From Variovorax paradoxus (GTDB taxonomy: Bacteria; Pseudomonadota; Gammaproteobacteria; Burkholderiales; Burkholderiaceae_C): a DNA stretch of 64,000 bases. The translations under genes and the position numbers were made by a program. The stretch spans positions 2,681,001-2,745,000 of the forward strand of contig NZ_CP091716.1 in NCBI RefSeq assembly GCF_022009635.1. The letters run 5' to 3'. Below are positions 26,105 through 35,270 of this stretch, in pieces (the first letter of the stretch is position 1; the number at the start of each line of letters is the position of its first letter). The notes below the pieces were generated by a model, which had not been told where the DNA came from, searched no databases, and saw only the letters and a list, made by a program, of their open reading frames with translations.

Positions 26105-26212
26105 CCCGCCCCCCGCCAACCGTTTCCCCCCGTATTCACATCACGCGCACGGCCGCGCGCTGACCCCGTTTTTTCTTCGTCCTCTACACCGCATACCAAC
26201 ATCCGAGGTCCC

Positions 26213-27526
26213 ATGTTCGCCAACCAAGTTTCCGCATGGCTGCAGCGCCGCGGCATCCACTACGGCTGGATCGTCGCCGCCATCACCTTCCTGACCATGC
26301 TGACCATGTCGGCCGCGCTGGGCCTGCCGGGCGCCATGCTCAAGCCGCTCGGCCAGGAATTCGGCTGGAGCACCGAGCAGATCTCGTCGGCGCTCGCGCT
26401 GCGCTTCGCGCTGTTCGGCCTCATGGGCCCGTTCGCCGCCGTGCTCATGGAGCGCTACGGCCTGCGCGCCGTCATCTGCACCGGTCTCGCGCTGGTGGGG
26501 CTGGGCATGGCGCTGGTCACGATGGCTTCGCAGCTGTGGCAGCTGTTCGTGCTGTGGAGCCTGATGCTGGGCCTGGGCACCGGCATGACCGCGCTGGTGC
26601 TCGGCGCGGTGGTGGCCAACCGCTGGTTCGTGGCGCGGCGCGGCCTGGTCATCGGCATGCTCACGGCCAGCTCGGCCACGGGGCAACTGGCGTTCCTGCC
26701 GTTCGCGGCCTGGATGATCGAGCACTGGGGCTGGCGCTCGGCCATCGTGCCGATCGTGATCGGCAGCATCCTCATCGGCCTGCTGGCGCTGTGCCTGATG
26801 CGCAACCGCCCGTCCGACATCGGCCTGCTGCCCTACGGCGAAAAGCCCGGCACGCAGCCGGCCACGCCCGCCGCCGCTGTCCCTGCCATGAACTTCGCCA
26901 CGCCGTTCCGCGTGCTGAAGGAAGTCTCGACCAACCGCACCTTCTGGATCCTGGCCGGCACCTTCTTCATCTGCGGCCTGAGCACCAACGGCCTCGTGCA
27001 GACGCACTTCATCTCGCTGTGCGGCGACAACGGCATGGGCGCCGTGCCCGCGGCGTCGGTGCTCGCGATGATGGGCGCCTTCGACTTCGTCGGCACCATC
27101 CTGTCGGGCTGGCTGTCGGACCGCTACGACAACCGCAAGCTGCTCTTCTGGTACTACGGCCTGCGCGGGCTCTCGCTGTTCTGGCTGCCGCACTCGGAGT
27201 TCACCATCTACGGCCTGGGCATCTTCGCGATGTTCTACGGCCTCGACTGGATCGCCACCGTGCCGCCCACCGTCAAGCTCGCGGGCGCGGCCTTCGGTCC
27301 GGCCAAGGTGGGGCTGGTGTTCGGTTGGGTCTTCGCCGCGCATCAGCTGGGCGCCGCCACGGCCGCCTACGGCGCGGGCTTCGCGCGCACGCTGCTGCTG
27401 ACCTACACCCCCGCGCTCTACGCGGCCGGCGCGGCCTGCCTGGTGGCGGCGCTGATCGTGATGATGATCCGCCGCCCCGCGTCCAAGACCGGCACGCCGG
27501 TGGCGTCCGCCGCGGCACGCGCCTGA
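26213..27526 (+). CDS. MFS transporter
   Basis: 437-residue major facilitator protein with 12 predicted membrane segments. N-terminal half: GIHYGWIVAAITFLTMLTMSAALGLPGAMLKPL, then the motif-A-like loop MGPFAAVLMERYGLRAV, and RRGLVIGMLTASSATGQLAFLPF. The central cytoplasmic loop (PSDIGLLPYGEKPG) precedes the second half, which carries a second motif A in GTILSGWLSDRYDNRKLLF. It resembles the oxalate/formate-antiporter and monocarboxylate type subgroups. Substrate unknown. It opens a same-strand run with MATE (22 bp) and SDR (45 bp). Confidence 0.87.
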   Translation: MFANQVSAWLQRRGIHYGWIVAAITFLTMLTMSAALGLPGAMLKPLGQEFGWSTEQISSALALRFALFGLMGPFAAVLMERYGLRAVICTGLALVGLGMALVTMASQLWQLFVLWSLMLGLGTGMTALVLGAVVANRWFVARRGLVIGMLTASSATGQLAFLPFAAWMIEHWGWRSAIVPIVIGSILIGLLALCLMRNRPSDIGLLPYGEKPGTQPATPAAAVPAMNFATPFRVLKEVSTNRTFWILAGTFFICGLSTNGLVQTHFISLCGDNGMGAVPAASVLAMMGAFDFVGTILSGWLSDRYDNRKLLFWYYGLRGLSLFWLPHSEFTIYGLGIFAMFYGLDWIATVPPTVKLAGAAFGPAKVGLVFGWVFAAHQLGAATAAYGAGFARTLLLTYTPALYAAGAACLVAALIVMMIRRPASKTGTPVASAAARA

Positions 27527-27548
27527 CCCGAACCCATCGAGGCCCGCC

Positions 27549-28970
27549 ATGACCGCTCCCGGCAACACCGCCGAACTCGACCCCCGCACCCGCCGCCTGC
27601 TCGAGGCGCCCATCGTTCCCACGCTGCTGCGCCTGGCCGCGCCCAATGTGCTGGTGATGGTGGCGCAGGCCTCCGTCGGGCTGATCGAAACCTACTTCGT
27701 CGGCAAGCTCGGCACCGACGCGCTCGCGGGCATGGCGCTCGTGTTCCCCATCGTCATGCTGATGCAGATGACCTCCAGCGGCGCGATGGGCGGCGGCATC
27801 GCCTCGTCCATCGCCCGTGCGCTCGGCGCGCGGCGTCGCGCCGATGCCGATGCGCTGGTGTGGCACGCCATCGTCATCGCGCTGGGCTTCGGCCTGTGCT
27901 TCACGCTCGCGCTGCTGCTGGGTGGGCGCTGGCTCTACGGGATCATGGGCGGCACTGGACCGGCGCTCGAAGCCGCGCTCACTTACTCGCACTGGGTGTT
28001 CTCGGGCGCGGTGCTGGTGTGGCTGTTCAACTCGCTGTCGGCCATCATCCGCGGCACCGGCAACATGTCGGTGCCGGCCAACGTGACGGTGGTGGGCGTG
28101 GTGTTCCTGATTCCGGCGTCGCCGCTGCTGATCTTCGGCATCGGGCCGCTGCCGGGCATGGGCATCGCCGGCGGCGCGATGGCGCTGCTGCTGTATTACC
28201 TGCTGGGCTCCATCGCGCTCATCGTCTATTTGCGTTCGCCGCGCAGCCTGCTGCGGCCCACGCTCGCTGCGCTCAAGCTGCGCTGGCCGCTGTTCCGCGA
28301 CATCCTGCGCATCGGGCTGGTGGGGGCGGTGTCCACCGTGGCCACCAACCTGTCGATCGGCATCGCGACCGCGCTGACCGGGCATTTCGGCTCGGGCGCG
28401 TTGGCCGGCTACGGCACGGCTTCGCGGCTCGAATACCTGCTGGTGCCGCTGGTGTTCGGCCTTGGCGCGCCGCTGGTCGCGATGGTCGGCACCTGCATGG
28501 GCGCCGGGCAGCGCGAACGGGCGCTGCGCGCCACCTGGGCCGGCGCGGCGCTGGCTTTCGCGCTGACCGAGACGATCGGCCTTGCGGCGGCGCTGTTCCC
28601 GCGCCCCTGGTTGCTGCTGTTCGGCAACGACCCCGCGATGCTGGAGACCGGCGCGCACTACCTGCGCGTGGTGGGGCCGCTCTACGGCTTCTTCGGCGTC
28701 GGGCTGGTGCTGTATTTCGCGTCGCAGGGCGCGGGCCGGCTGCTGTGGCCGGTGCTCGGCAACATCGCGCGGCTCGCGGTGGCCGGCACGGGCGGCTGGC
28801 TCGCGCTGCGCTGGGGCGGCGGGCTCACGGGCGTGTTCGCGGCGCAGGGCGTTGCGCTGGTGGTGTACGGCATCGTGATCGCGTCGGCCATCGCGGGTGG
28901 CGCGTGGTTCGGCCGGGTGGGCTGGCCGCGCACGACCAACGGCTTGCTGCGCCGCGTGGCGCAGGCCTGA
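27549..28970 (+). CDS. MATE family efflux transporter
   Basis: 473-residue multidrug/toxin extrusion-type transporter with 12 hydrophobic segments in two homologous halves. N-terminal half: PTLLRLAAPNVLVMVAQASVGLIETYFVGKLGTDALAGMALVFPIVMLMQM, the usual opening of the family; NSLSAIIRGTGNMSVP follows. Second half opens RDILRIGLVGAVSTVATNLSIGIATALTGHFGSGALAGYGTASRLEYL. It would export cationic or other compounds using Na+ or H+. Between MFS and SDR genes in a probable operon. Confidence 0.9.
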   Translation: MTAPGNTAELDPRTRRLLEAPIVPTLLRLAAPNVLVMVAQASVGLIETYFVGKLGTDALAGMALVFPIVMLMQMTSSGAMGGGIASSIARALGARRRADADALVWHAIVIALGFGLCFTLALLLGGRWLYGIMGGTGPALEAALTYSHWVFSGAVLVWLFNSLSAIIRGTGNMSVPANVTVVGVVFLIPASPLLIFGIGPLPGMGIAGGAMALLLYYLLGSIALIVYLRSPRSLLRPTLAALKLRWPLFRDILRIGLVGAVSTVATNLSIGIATALTGHFGSGALAGYGTASRLEYLLVPLVFGLGAPLVAMVGTCMGAGQRERALRATWAGAALAFALTETIGLAAALFPRPWLLLFGNDPAMLETGAHYLRVVGPLYGFFGVGLVLYFASQGAGRLLWPVLGNIARLAVAGTGGWLALRWGGGLTGVFAAQGVALVVYGIVIASAIAGGAWFGRVGWPRTTNGLLRRVAQA

Positions 28971-29015
28971 AGCAACAGTTTCCGACGACTCTCCAAACCC
29001 AGACAAAGGCACATC

Positions 29016-29726
29016 ATGCAGATCAAGGATTCCGTCGTCTTCATCACCGGCGCCAACCGCGGCCTCGGCCTTGCGTTCGCAAAAGCGGCGCTGGCCGCGG
29101 GCGCGCGCAAGGTCTACGGCGCGGCGCGCGACCCGAAGACCGTCACGCTGCCGGGTGTGACACCCGTCGCGCTCGACGTGACGCAGCCCGCGCAGATCGA
29201 GGCGGCCGTGCGGGCATGCGGCGATGTTTCGGTGCTGGTCAACAACGCCGGCATCTCGCGCGGATCGAGCCTCCTGGGCTCGCCTGACGCGATGGCCGCT
29301 GCGCGCGCCGAATTCGAAACCAATTTCTTCGGCCCCTGGGCCGTGACGCAGGCCTTCGCCCCGGTGCTCGCGGCCAACGGCGGCGGCGCGGTGCTCAACG
29401 TGTTGTCGGCCCTGAGCTGGACCACCTTCCCGGGCGTGGCGACCTACAGCACGACCAAGTCGGCCGCATGGTCGCTGAGCAACGGGCTGCGCAACGAACT
29501 CGCGGGGCAGGGCACGCAGGTCACCAGCCTGCACGTGGCCTTCATGGACACCGACATGGCCGCGCATGTGCCCGGTGCCAAGGCTTCGCCCGACGACGTG
29601 GCGCGGCAGGCCCTGGAAGGCGTGGAGGCAGGCAGGCCCGAGGTGCTGGCCGACACAGTCACGCGCCAGCTCAAGCAGGGCCTGTCGAGCGACACGCCGC
29701 CCTATGCGACGGCGCCTGCCCGATAA
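29016..29726 (+). CDS. SDR family oxidoreductase
   Basis: 236-residue short-chain dehydrogenase. TGANRGLGLAFAKAAL (residues about 10-25) is the coenzyme motif, LVNNAGISRGSSL the NNAG motif, LNVLSALSW the catalytic Ser region and YSTTKSAAWSLSNGLRNEL holds YxxxK. The C-terminal end is short. Last gene of the MFS-MATE-SDR run; convergent with the small exported protein at 29739. Substrate unknown. Confidence 0.88.
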   Translation: MQIKDSVVFITGANRGLGLAFAKAALAAGARKVYGAARDPKTVTLPGVTPVALDVTQPAQIEAAVRACGDVSVLVNNAGISRGSSLLGSPDAMAAARAEFETNFFGPWAVTQAFAPVLAANGGGAVLNVLSALSWTTFPGVATYSTTKSAAWSLSNGLRNELAGQGTQVTSLHVAFMDTDMAAHVPGAKASPDDVARQALEGVEAGRPEVLADTVTRQLKQGLSSDTPPYATAPAR

Positions 29727-29738
29727 AGCCTCGCGGCC

Positions 29739-30053
29739 TCAGTAGCGATAGGGGTTGTTCGGCCGGCGGTCGTAGCGGTTGGGCACGCCGTCACCGTCGT
29801 TGTCACGGCGACCATGGCGGCGGTCATCCCAGCGGCGGTCGCGGTAGTAGCGGTCGCCGCCGTGGTAGTGGCGCGGGCCGTGGTAGTAGCGCGGCGGAGG
29901 CGGCGCGTAGTAATGACGGCGCGGCGGCGGTGGCGGCACGACGTACACCTGTGCCTGAATGAAGCTGCCGCCGGGCTGTGCCTGCGCCGGTGCGGTGAAT
30001 GCGGCCAGCGACAACAAGGCCGCGGCGCCGAATGCCAAAGTAAGCTTTTTCAT
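29739..30053 (-). CDS. Small exported Pro/Tyr/Arg-rich protein with calcium-loop-like DNDGDG motif
   Basis: 104-residue protein with a Sec signal (MKKLTLAFGAAALLSLAAFTAPAQAQ). The mature part is dominated by Pro, Tyr, His and Arg (VPPPPPRRHYYAPPPPRYYHG), then basic/aromatic repeats, and a C-terminal DNDGDGVPNRYDRRPNNP, which matches a thrombospondin type 3/EF-loop-like calcium motif. Low sequence complexity; many betaproteobacteria have such short periplasmic proteins of unknown role. Its own transcript: the upstream 150 bp to the aldolase gene contain no ORF. Confidence 0.75.
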   Translation of the reverse strand: MKKLTLAFGAAALLSLAAFTAPAQAQPGGSFIQAQVYVVPPPPPRRHYYAPPPPRYYHGPRHYHGGDRYYRDRRWDDRRHGRRDNDGDGVPNRYDRRPNNPYRY

Positions 30054-30203
30054 CTCTGATCCCCACTTGTGTTGTTTGAAGCCTCATCCTCGCGGCCTTG
30101 TGTGAAGTTCTTGTAAGGCTGGAGCGAAATCGGATGAAGAGCTGTAAGCCCATGCGCGTAGGACGCGGCATGGGCCGGACACAATTGTGAAGGGACTTGG
30201 CGC

Positions 30204-30941
30204 TCAGGCGCGCGGCGCCGGCAGCATGCGCCGCAGCGCCTCGAAGAACAGGTCCGACTGCTCGCGTTCGCCCTGGATCTGCGCCGCCACGTGCGCGGCA
30301 AGTTTCGAATCGACCGGTGCCAGCGGCCGCCCGGTCGATTGCGCGATCACCTGGTGCAGGCAGGCGCGCTCCAGGTAGTAAAGGTCGTCGTAGGCGTGGG
30401 CGATGGTGCCGCCCGCCACGATCACGCCGTGGTTCGCCAGAAAGGCCACGTCCTTGCCCGACATCGCGCGGGCGATGCGTTCGCCCTCGGCGTCGTCGAG
30501 CGCCAGGCCGTTGTATTCGGCGTCGATGGCGATGCGGTTCATGTAGCGCATCGCGTTCTGGCTCGCCGTGGGGTCGAGCGCGCGGTCGACCGTGATCGTG
30601 AGCGCCGTGGCGTAGGGCATGTGGCAATGCAGCACCACCGCGTGGCCCGTGAGGCGGTGCACCGCGCCGTGGATGAAGAGGGCGGTGGGCTCCACGCGGT
30701 GGCGGCCGGCGAGCACTTCGCCGTGCACGTCGATCAGCACGATGTCGTCGGGGCCGATCTCGCTCCAGTGCAGCCCGCGCGGGTTGATGAGGTAGCGGTC
30801 CTGCGCGCCCGGCAGCATCACGCTGAAATGGTTGCACACACCTTCGGACAGCCCGTGGTGGGCGGCGGCGCGAAGGGCCAGTGCGAGGTCTTCGCGCAGC
30901 TTGCGGACGGCGGGGCTGGCGTAGTCGGAATCGGCGGACAT
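30204..30941 (-). CDS. Class II aldolase/adducin family protein
   Basis: 245-residue zinc-dependent aldolase-fold protein (fuculose/ribulose-phosphate aldolase and adducin head family). It has LSEGVCNHFSVMLP, LHCHMPYATALTITVD (two of the metal His residues) and FLANHGVIVAGGTIAHAYDDLYYLERAC (third His). The start at 30941 (MSADSDYASP) fits. Last gene in the minus-strand run dehydratase-dgoK-dgoA, 38 bp after dgoA. It might process a side intermediate of the sugar or be a demethylase-like enzyme; the substrate is not evident. Confidence 0.85.
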   Translation of the reverse strand: MSADSDYASPAVRKLREDLALALRAAAHHGLSEGVCNHFSVMLPGAQDRYLINPRGLHWSEIGPDDIVLIDVHGEVLAGRHRVEPTALFIHGAVHRLTGHAVVLHCHMPYATALTITVDRALDPTASQNAMRYMNRIAIDAEYNGLALDDAEGERIARAMSGKDVAFLANHGVIVAGGTIAHAYDDLYYLERACLHQVIAQSTGRPLAPVDSKLAAHVAAQIQGEREQSDLFFEALRRMLPAPRA

Positions 30942-30979
30942 CGGTGGGTCTCCTGCTTCTTGTGGATTGGCCGGGGTGG

Positions 30980-31624
30980 TCAGGCCTGGATCGCTCCGGT
31001 CCAGGCCGCGATGAATTTCCTGGCGTCTTCGCGCACCGCCGCGGCCTGCTTGCCGGGCTTGTAGAGCGCGGAGCCGATGCCGAAGCCGGCAGCGCCGCCA
31101 GCCCGCCAATCGGCCATGTTCGACGGCGTGATGCCGCCCACGGGCATCACCGGCGTGCCGGCCGGCAGCACCGCCAACAGCGCCTTCACCACGGCCGGCG
31201 AAGCCAGCTCCGCCGGAAACAGCTTGAGCCCGGTGGCGCCGGCCGCGAGCGCGCCGAAGGCCTCGGTGGGCGTCATCACGCCGGGCAGGCAGACCATGCC
31301 GAGCCGCGCGGCTTCGGCGATGACATCGGCGTTGTAGTTGGGCGAAACGATCAGCTCCCCGCCGGCCGCGTGCACGTCGCGCACCTGCTGCGGCGCGAGC
31401 ACCGTGCCGGCGCCGACCAGTGCCTGCGGAAAGCGCTTGCGCATCAGCGCGATGCTCTCCAGCGGCTGCGGCGAGTTGAGCGGTACTTCGAGCAGCCGGA
31501 AGCCCGGCTCGACGATGGCGTCGCCGACATCCGCCGCTTCGGCGGGCGTGAGGCCGCGCAGGATCGCCACCAGGGGCAGCTCGCGCATCGCGGCGTTGAA
31601 TTTTTCGAGAGGAGTGGTGGTCAT
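30980..31624 (-). CDS. dgoA: 2-dehydro-3-deoxy-6-phosphogalactonate aldolase DgoA
   Basis: 214-residue class I aldolase splitting KDPGal into pyruvate and glyceraldehyde-3-phosphate. Family blocks: LPLVAILRGLTPAEA, FRLLEVPLNSPQPLESIALM (catalytic Glu), LVGAGTVL, IVSPNYNADVIAEA, GATGLKLFPAEL (Schiff-base Lys) and MPVGGITPSNMADWRAGGAAGFGIGSALYKPG. The NSPQPLESI and SPNYN wording distinguishes it from the Eda at 15791. Its start overlaps the dgoK stop (ATGA). Confidence 0.93.
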   Translation of the reverse strand: MTTTPLEKFNAAMRELPLVAILRGLTPAEAADVGDAIVEPGFRLLEVPLNSPQPLESIALMRKRFPQALVGAGTVLAPQQVRDVHAAGGELIVSPNYNADVIAEAARLGMVCLPGVMTPTEAFGALAAGATGLKLFPAELASPAVVKALLAVLPAGTPVMPVGGITPSNMADWRAGGAAGFGIGSALYKPGKQAAAVREDARKFIAAWTGAIQA

Positions 31625-32532
31625 GCGGCCGCGGTTCTGTCGGTGTCGAGAAAGCCGGACAGCGCGTGCAGTCCGGCCCAGGTGGCTTCTGCGCCCAGCG
31701 TGCGCGTGGCGACGCCGGTGGCGCGCAGCGCGAGCGTGTAGCGCTGGGTGAGGGCGGGCGAGCCGATCAGCACCACTTCACCCACCGCCTGCAGCGATTG
31801 CGTGCGAAGCTCTTCGCCGATCAGCAGGCCCGAGAGATAGCTGGCGAGTTCCTGCTTCGGCATGCGCTCGAACAGCGCCAGCGTGCGCGCGCCGAAGGCG
31901 TTGTGCAGCAGGCCGTGGCCGTTCTCGGAGCGCGTCACGCCTTCGAGGAAAGCTGCTTCGTCGAGCGGCGCTGTTGCATCGAGCGTGCGCCCGAGGATCG
32001 AGTGCTGGCTCAGCAGCGCATAGAACTCGCCCGTCATGTAGGTGCGAAAGCCCGCCACGCGGCCTTTCTTGACCGTGACCCATTTGTTGTGGGTGCCGGG
32101 CAGCACGAAGACGCCGTCGTCCAGCCCGGTGATCGACATGGCGCCGAAGATCTGCACTTCCTCGCCGCGCATCACGTCGGGCACACCGGCATGCTCGTCG
32201 CTCAGGCCCGGCACGATCGCGATGCGCGCGCCAGGGATGGCGTCGATGTCGATGATCTTTCGGCCCACCTCGACGCGCCCCGCCGGGCAGGCGCAATACG
32301 GCGCCTCGACCCAGCCCTGCTTGCTGCCGGCCATGCCGGAGATCAGGCAGCGGGTGCCTTCGGCATGCATCCAGTCGCCGAACAGTGTCTCGAAGACGGC
32401 GGGAAAGCCGCCTTCAGGCACGGTGAGGATGCCGCGCGCGTCGCTGCGCTCTTCCAGCACCTTGCCGTGGGCGTCCAGCAAGGCGCCGCGCAGTGAACTC
32501 GTGCCCCAGTCGATTGCTACCAGTCTTGTCAT
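31621..32532 (-). CDS. dgoK: 2-dehydro-3-deoxygalactonokinase DgoK
   Basis: 303-residue sugar-acid kinase phosphorylating 2-keto-3-deoxygalactonate at C6. The actin-like ATPase fold is seen in IDWGTSSLRGALLDAHGKVLEERSDARGIL; further family strings are CLISGMAGSKQGWVEAPYC, DVMRGEEVQIFGAM, FVLPGTHNKWVTVKKGRVAGFRTYMTGEFYALLSQHSIL and LLIGEELRT. It starts directly after the dehydratase stop with no gap and overlaps dgoA by four bases, so the three genes are a tight operon. Confidence 0.93.
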   Translation of the reverse strand: MTRLVAIDWGTSSLRGALLDAHGKVLEERSDARGILTVPEGGFPAVFETLFGDWMHAEGTRCLISGMAGSKQGWVEAPYCACPAGRVEVGRKIIDIDAIPGARIAIVPGLSDEHAGVPDVMRGEEVQIFGAMSITGLDDGVFVLPGTHNKWVTVKKGRVAGFRTYMTGEFYALLSQHSILGRTLDATAPLDEAAFLEGVTRSENGHGLLHNAFGARTLALFERMPKQELASYLSGLLIGEELRTQSLQAVGEVVLIGSPALTQRYTLALRATGVATRTLGAEATWAGLHALSGFLDTDRTAAA

Positions 32533-34269
32533 CTAGTGATTGTCGCGCGGCACGAAGGCGCCGCGGCGACCGCGCAGGAAGGCCAGGTCCGCGCCCTGGT
32601 CGGCCTGCAGCACCGTGTCGACGTAAAGCTTCCAGTAGCCCGAGTCCAGCGGCGCCTTGGGCGCAACCCACTTCTCGCGTCGACGCGCCAGCTCTTCATC
32701 GCTCACATGCAGATGCAGCTTGCGGTTGGGCACGTCGAGCTCGACGATGTCGCCGTCCTGCACCAATGCCAGCGGACCGCCGGCGGCCGCCTCGGGCGCC
32801 GTGTGCAGCACCACCGTGCCGTAGGCCGTGCCGCTCATGCGCGCGTCGCTGATGCGCACCATGTCGGTGATGCCCTTGCGCAGCACCTTCGGCGGCAGCG
32901 GCATGTTGCCCGCTTCGGCCATGCCGGGGTAGCCCTTGGGCCCGCAGTTCTTCAGCACCATGACGCAGTGCTCGTCGATGTCCAGGGTCTCGTCGTCGAT
33001 GCGCTTGTGCAGGTCTTCGGCGCTTTCGAACACCACCGCGCGGCCCTTGTGCACCAGCAGTTCGGGCGTGGCCGCGCTGGGCTTGATGATCGCGCCGTTG
33101 GGCGCCAGGTTGCCGCGCAGCACGCAGATGCCGGCCTTGTCCTTGAAGGGCTCGGCCAGCGTGCGGATGACCTGCGGGCCGTAGTTCTCGGCGTCCTTCA
33201 CGTTCTCCCACACGCTCTGGCCGGTGACGGTGAGGATGTCCTTGTGCAGGTGATCGGCGATTTCCTTGATCACCACCGGCAGGCCGCCCGCGTAGCAGAA
33301 GTCTTCCATCAGGTACTGGCCCGACGGCTGCAGGTTCACCAGGCAGGGCAGCTCGGCGGCCAGGCGGTCGAAGTCGTCGAGCGTGAGGTCGACGCCGATG
33401 CGGCCCGCGATGGCCAGCAGATGGATCACGAAGTTGGTCGAGCCGCCGATGGCCGCGTTGACCTTGATCGCGTTCTCGATGGCCTGGCGCGTGAGGATCT
33501 TCGACATGTTCATGTCTTCATGCACCATGTCGACGATGCGCCGGCCGGCCTGGCGCGCGAGCACGTTGCGGCGGCCGTCGACGGCGGGGTAGGCGGCATT
33601 GCCCGGCAGGCCGATGCCCAGAGACTCGACCATGCTGGCCATGGTGCTCGCGGTGCCCATCGTCATGCAGTGGCCGTGGCTGCGGTGCATGCAGCTCTCG
33701 GCCTCGAAGAATTCCTGCAGCTTGAGCGTGCCGGCGCGCACCTGCTCGCTCATCTGCCACACGCCGGTGCCAGAGCCCAGCTCCTGGCCGCGCCACTTGC
33801 CCGAGAGCATGGGGCCGCCCGACACGCCGATGGTCGGCAGGTCGACGCTGGCGGCGCCCATCATGAGCGCGGGCGTGGTCTTGTCGCAGCCCATGAGCAG
33901 CACCACGCCGTCGAGCGGGTTGCCGCGAATGCTTTCTTCCACGTCCATGCTCGCGAGGTTGCGATACAGCATGGCGGTGGGGCGCAGCAGCGTTTCGCCG
34001 AGCGACATCACCGGGAATTCGAGCGGGAAGCCGCCTGCTTCGTACACGCCGATCTTCACCTGCTCGGCAAGCGTGCGGAAGTGCGAGTTGCAGGGCGTGA
34101 GTTCGCTGAAGGTGTTGCAGATGCCGATGACCGGGCGACCGTCGAACTGGTCGTGCGGCACGCCCTTGCCCTTCATCCAGCTTCTGTAGATGAAGCCGTC
34201 GCGGTCGTTGCGGCCGAACCATTGCTGGCTGCGAAGTTCGCCGGGTTTCTTCTTGGGGATTGTGCTCAT
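32533..34269 (-). CDS. IlvD/Edd family sugar-acid dehydratase (arabinonate/galactonate type)
   Basis: 578-residue Fe-S dehydratase. It carries the family's iron-sulfur Cys contexts GICNTFSELTPCN, MGCDKTTPALMMGA and ESCMHRSHGHCMTMGTASTMASM, then AAIGGSTNFVIHLLAIAGR and the C-terminal [25 protein letters not shown]. The subgroup with DRDGFIYRSWMKGKGVPHDQFDGRPVIGICN is that of L-arabinonate, D-galactonate or D-fuconate dehydratases rather than IlvD or Edd proper. Followed without a gap by dgoK and dgoA, so galactonate is the favoured substrate, giving KDGal. The ATG at 34269 (MSTIPKKK) is chosen; an inverted repeat lies 34 bp upstream. Confidence 0.85.
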   Translation of the reverse strand: MSTIPKKKPGELRSQQWFGRNDRDGFIYRSWMKGKGVPHDQFDGRPVIGICNTFSELTPCNSHFRTLAEQVKIGVYEAGGFPLEFPVMSLGETLLRPTAMLYRNLASMDVEESIRGNPLDGVVLLMGCDKTTPALMMGAASVDLPTIGVSGGPMLSGKWRGQELGSGTGVWQMSEQVRAGTLKLQEFFEAESCMHRSHGHCMTMGTASTMASMVESLGIGLPGNAAYPAVDGRRNVLARQAGRRIVDMVHEDMNMSKILTRQAIENAIKVNAAIGGSTNFVIHLLAIAGRIGVDLTLDDFDRLAAELPCLVNLQPSGQYLMEDFCYAGGLPVVIKEIADHLHKDILTVTGQSVWENVKDAENYGPQVIRTLAEPFKDKAGICVLRGNLAPNGAIIKPSAATPELLVHKGRAVVFESAEDLHKRIDDETLDIDEHCVMVLKNCGPKGYPGMAEAGNMPLPPKVLRKGITDMVRISDARMSGTAYGTVVLHTAPEAAAGGPLALVQDGDIVELDVPNRKLHLHVSDEELARRREKWVAPKAPLDSGYWKLYVDTVLQADQGADLAFLRGRRGAFVPRDNH

Positions 34270-34302
34270 GGGGTTTGTCTCCGTATGCCGTTTTTTGGGG
34301 CG

Positions 34303-34353
34303 ACAAACCTCAGGGTTTGTCCTGCCGGGATGCAATTTCAATCATCATATGAT
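34303..34353. promoter_or_regulatory. Two palindromes in the divergent spacer of the galactonate/ABC locus
   Basis: ACAAACC-TCAG-GGTTTGT at 34303-34320 is a perfect 7-bp inverted repeat, 34 bp before the dehydratase start. ATCATATGAT at 34344-34353 is a perfect 10-bp palindrome, in an AT-rich patch 67 bp upstream of the FadR-type gene. Either could be the operator of that regulator; the second looks most like a GntR/FadR site. Confidence 0.55.
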
Positions 34354-34419
34354 AAGCGCGGACAGCCTGCCAGAGCCTTTGTTTTTTGGATCGGCGGGAT
34401 ACCGGAATTCACATCGCAC

Positions 34420-35163
34420 ATGATCAAGAACATCCACGGTCGAACGCTCGAGCTGCTCGGTGAAGCCGTGGTGTCGGGTCGCTACGCCATCGGCGCGTCG
34501 ATCCCCGCCGAGCCCGTTCTTGGCGAGGAACTCGGCGTGAGCCGCACGGTGGTGCGCGAGGCCATCAAGTCGCTGGCGGCCAAGGGGCTCATCGTCACCG
34601 GGCCGAAGGTCGGCACGCGCGTGCTGCCCAAGGACAAGTGGAACTGGTTCGACCCGGACGTCATCACCTGGCAGGCGAGGGCGGGCCTCACGCCCGAGTT
34701 CCTGCGCGACCTGCAGGACCTGCGCCGCGTGGTCGAGCCCGCCGCGGTACGGCTCGCGGCCGAGCGCGCGAGCGACAAGGACATCGAGGAGATCGAGGCC
34801 GCCTACGCAGGCATGAAGGAAGCCGTGGAGAACGGCGGCGACTACGTCACCTTCGACCTGCGCTTTCACAACGGCCTGCTGGCTGCCGCGGGCAACCGCA
34901 TGATTTCGCAGATGAGCAAGGTGCTCAACGCGCTGCTGCGCACCAGCTTCGAGATATCGACCACCAAGCCCGACGGGCCCACGCTGTCGCTGCCGCTGCA
35001 TCGCGCGGTGCTCGACGCGGTGATCGCGCACGACCCCGCGAAGGCCGAGCTAGCCATCATCCGGCTCATCGACGGCGCCCGGCAGGACATCGAGGACGTG
35101 CTCGGCTCGCGCCGGCGCCTGCCCCGCCTGAGCAGGCCGCCGCCCAGGCTCAAGGCCAGCTAG
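34420..35163 (+). CDS. FadR-type GntR family transcriptional regulator
   Basis: 247-residue regulator. The N-terminal winged helix reads ASIPAEPVLGEELGVSRTVVREAIKSLAAKGLIVTGPKVGTRVLP (GntR signature with SRTVVREAIKSLAAKGLI). The C-terminal all-helical FCD domain contains RRVVEPAAVRLAAERAS, DLRFHNGLLAAAGN and LHRAVLDAVIAHDPAKAE, supplying Asp and His residues for metal-assisted ligand binding. It lies between the catabolic operon and the ABC importer, both of which it probably represses until a hexonate or keto-deoxy intermediate binds. Confidence 0.92.
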   Translation: MIKNIHGRTLELLGEAVVSGRYAIGASIPAEPVLGEELGVSRTVVREAIKSLAAKGLIVTGPKVGTRVLPKDKWNWFDPDVITWQARAGLTPEFLRDLQDLRRVVEPAAVRLAAERASDKDIEEIEAAYAGMKEAVENGGDYVTFDLRFHNGLLAAAGNRMISQMSKVLNALLRTSFEISTTKPDGPTLSLPLHRAVLDAVIAHDPAKAELAIIRLIDGARQDIEDVLGSRRRLPRLSRPPPRLKAS

Positions 35164-35270
35164 CAGCCTCGGCGCGGTCCACGCGTTTTCCCGCAGTTCG
35201 CATCCGGTTCTTTCCACCCTGGCTCGCCCCCCGAGCCGATTCCACCGAAGAAGAGAAGGAGACAACAAGC

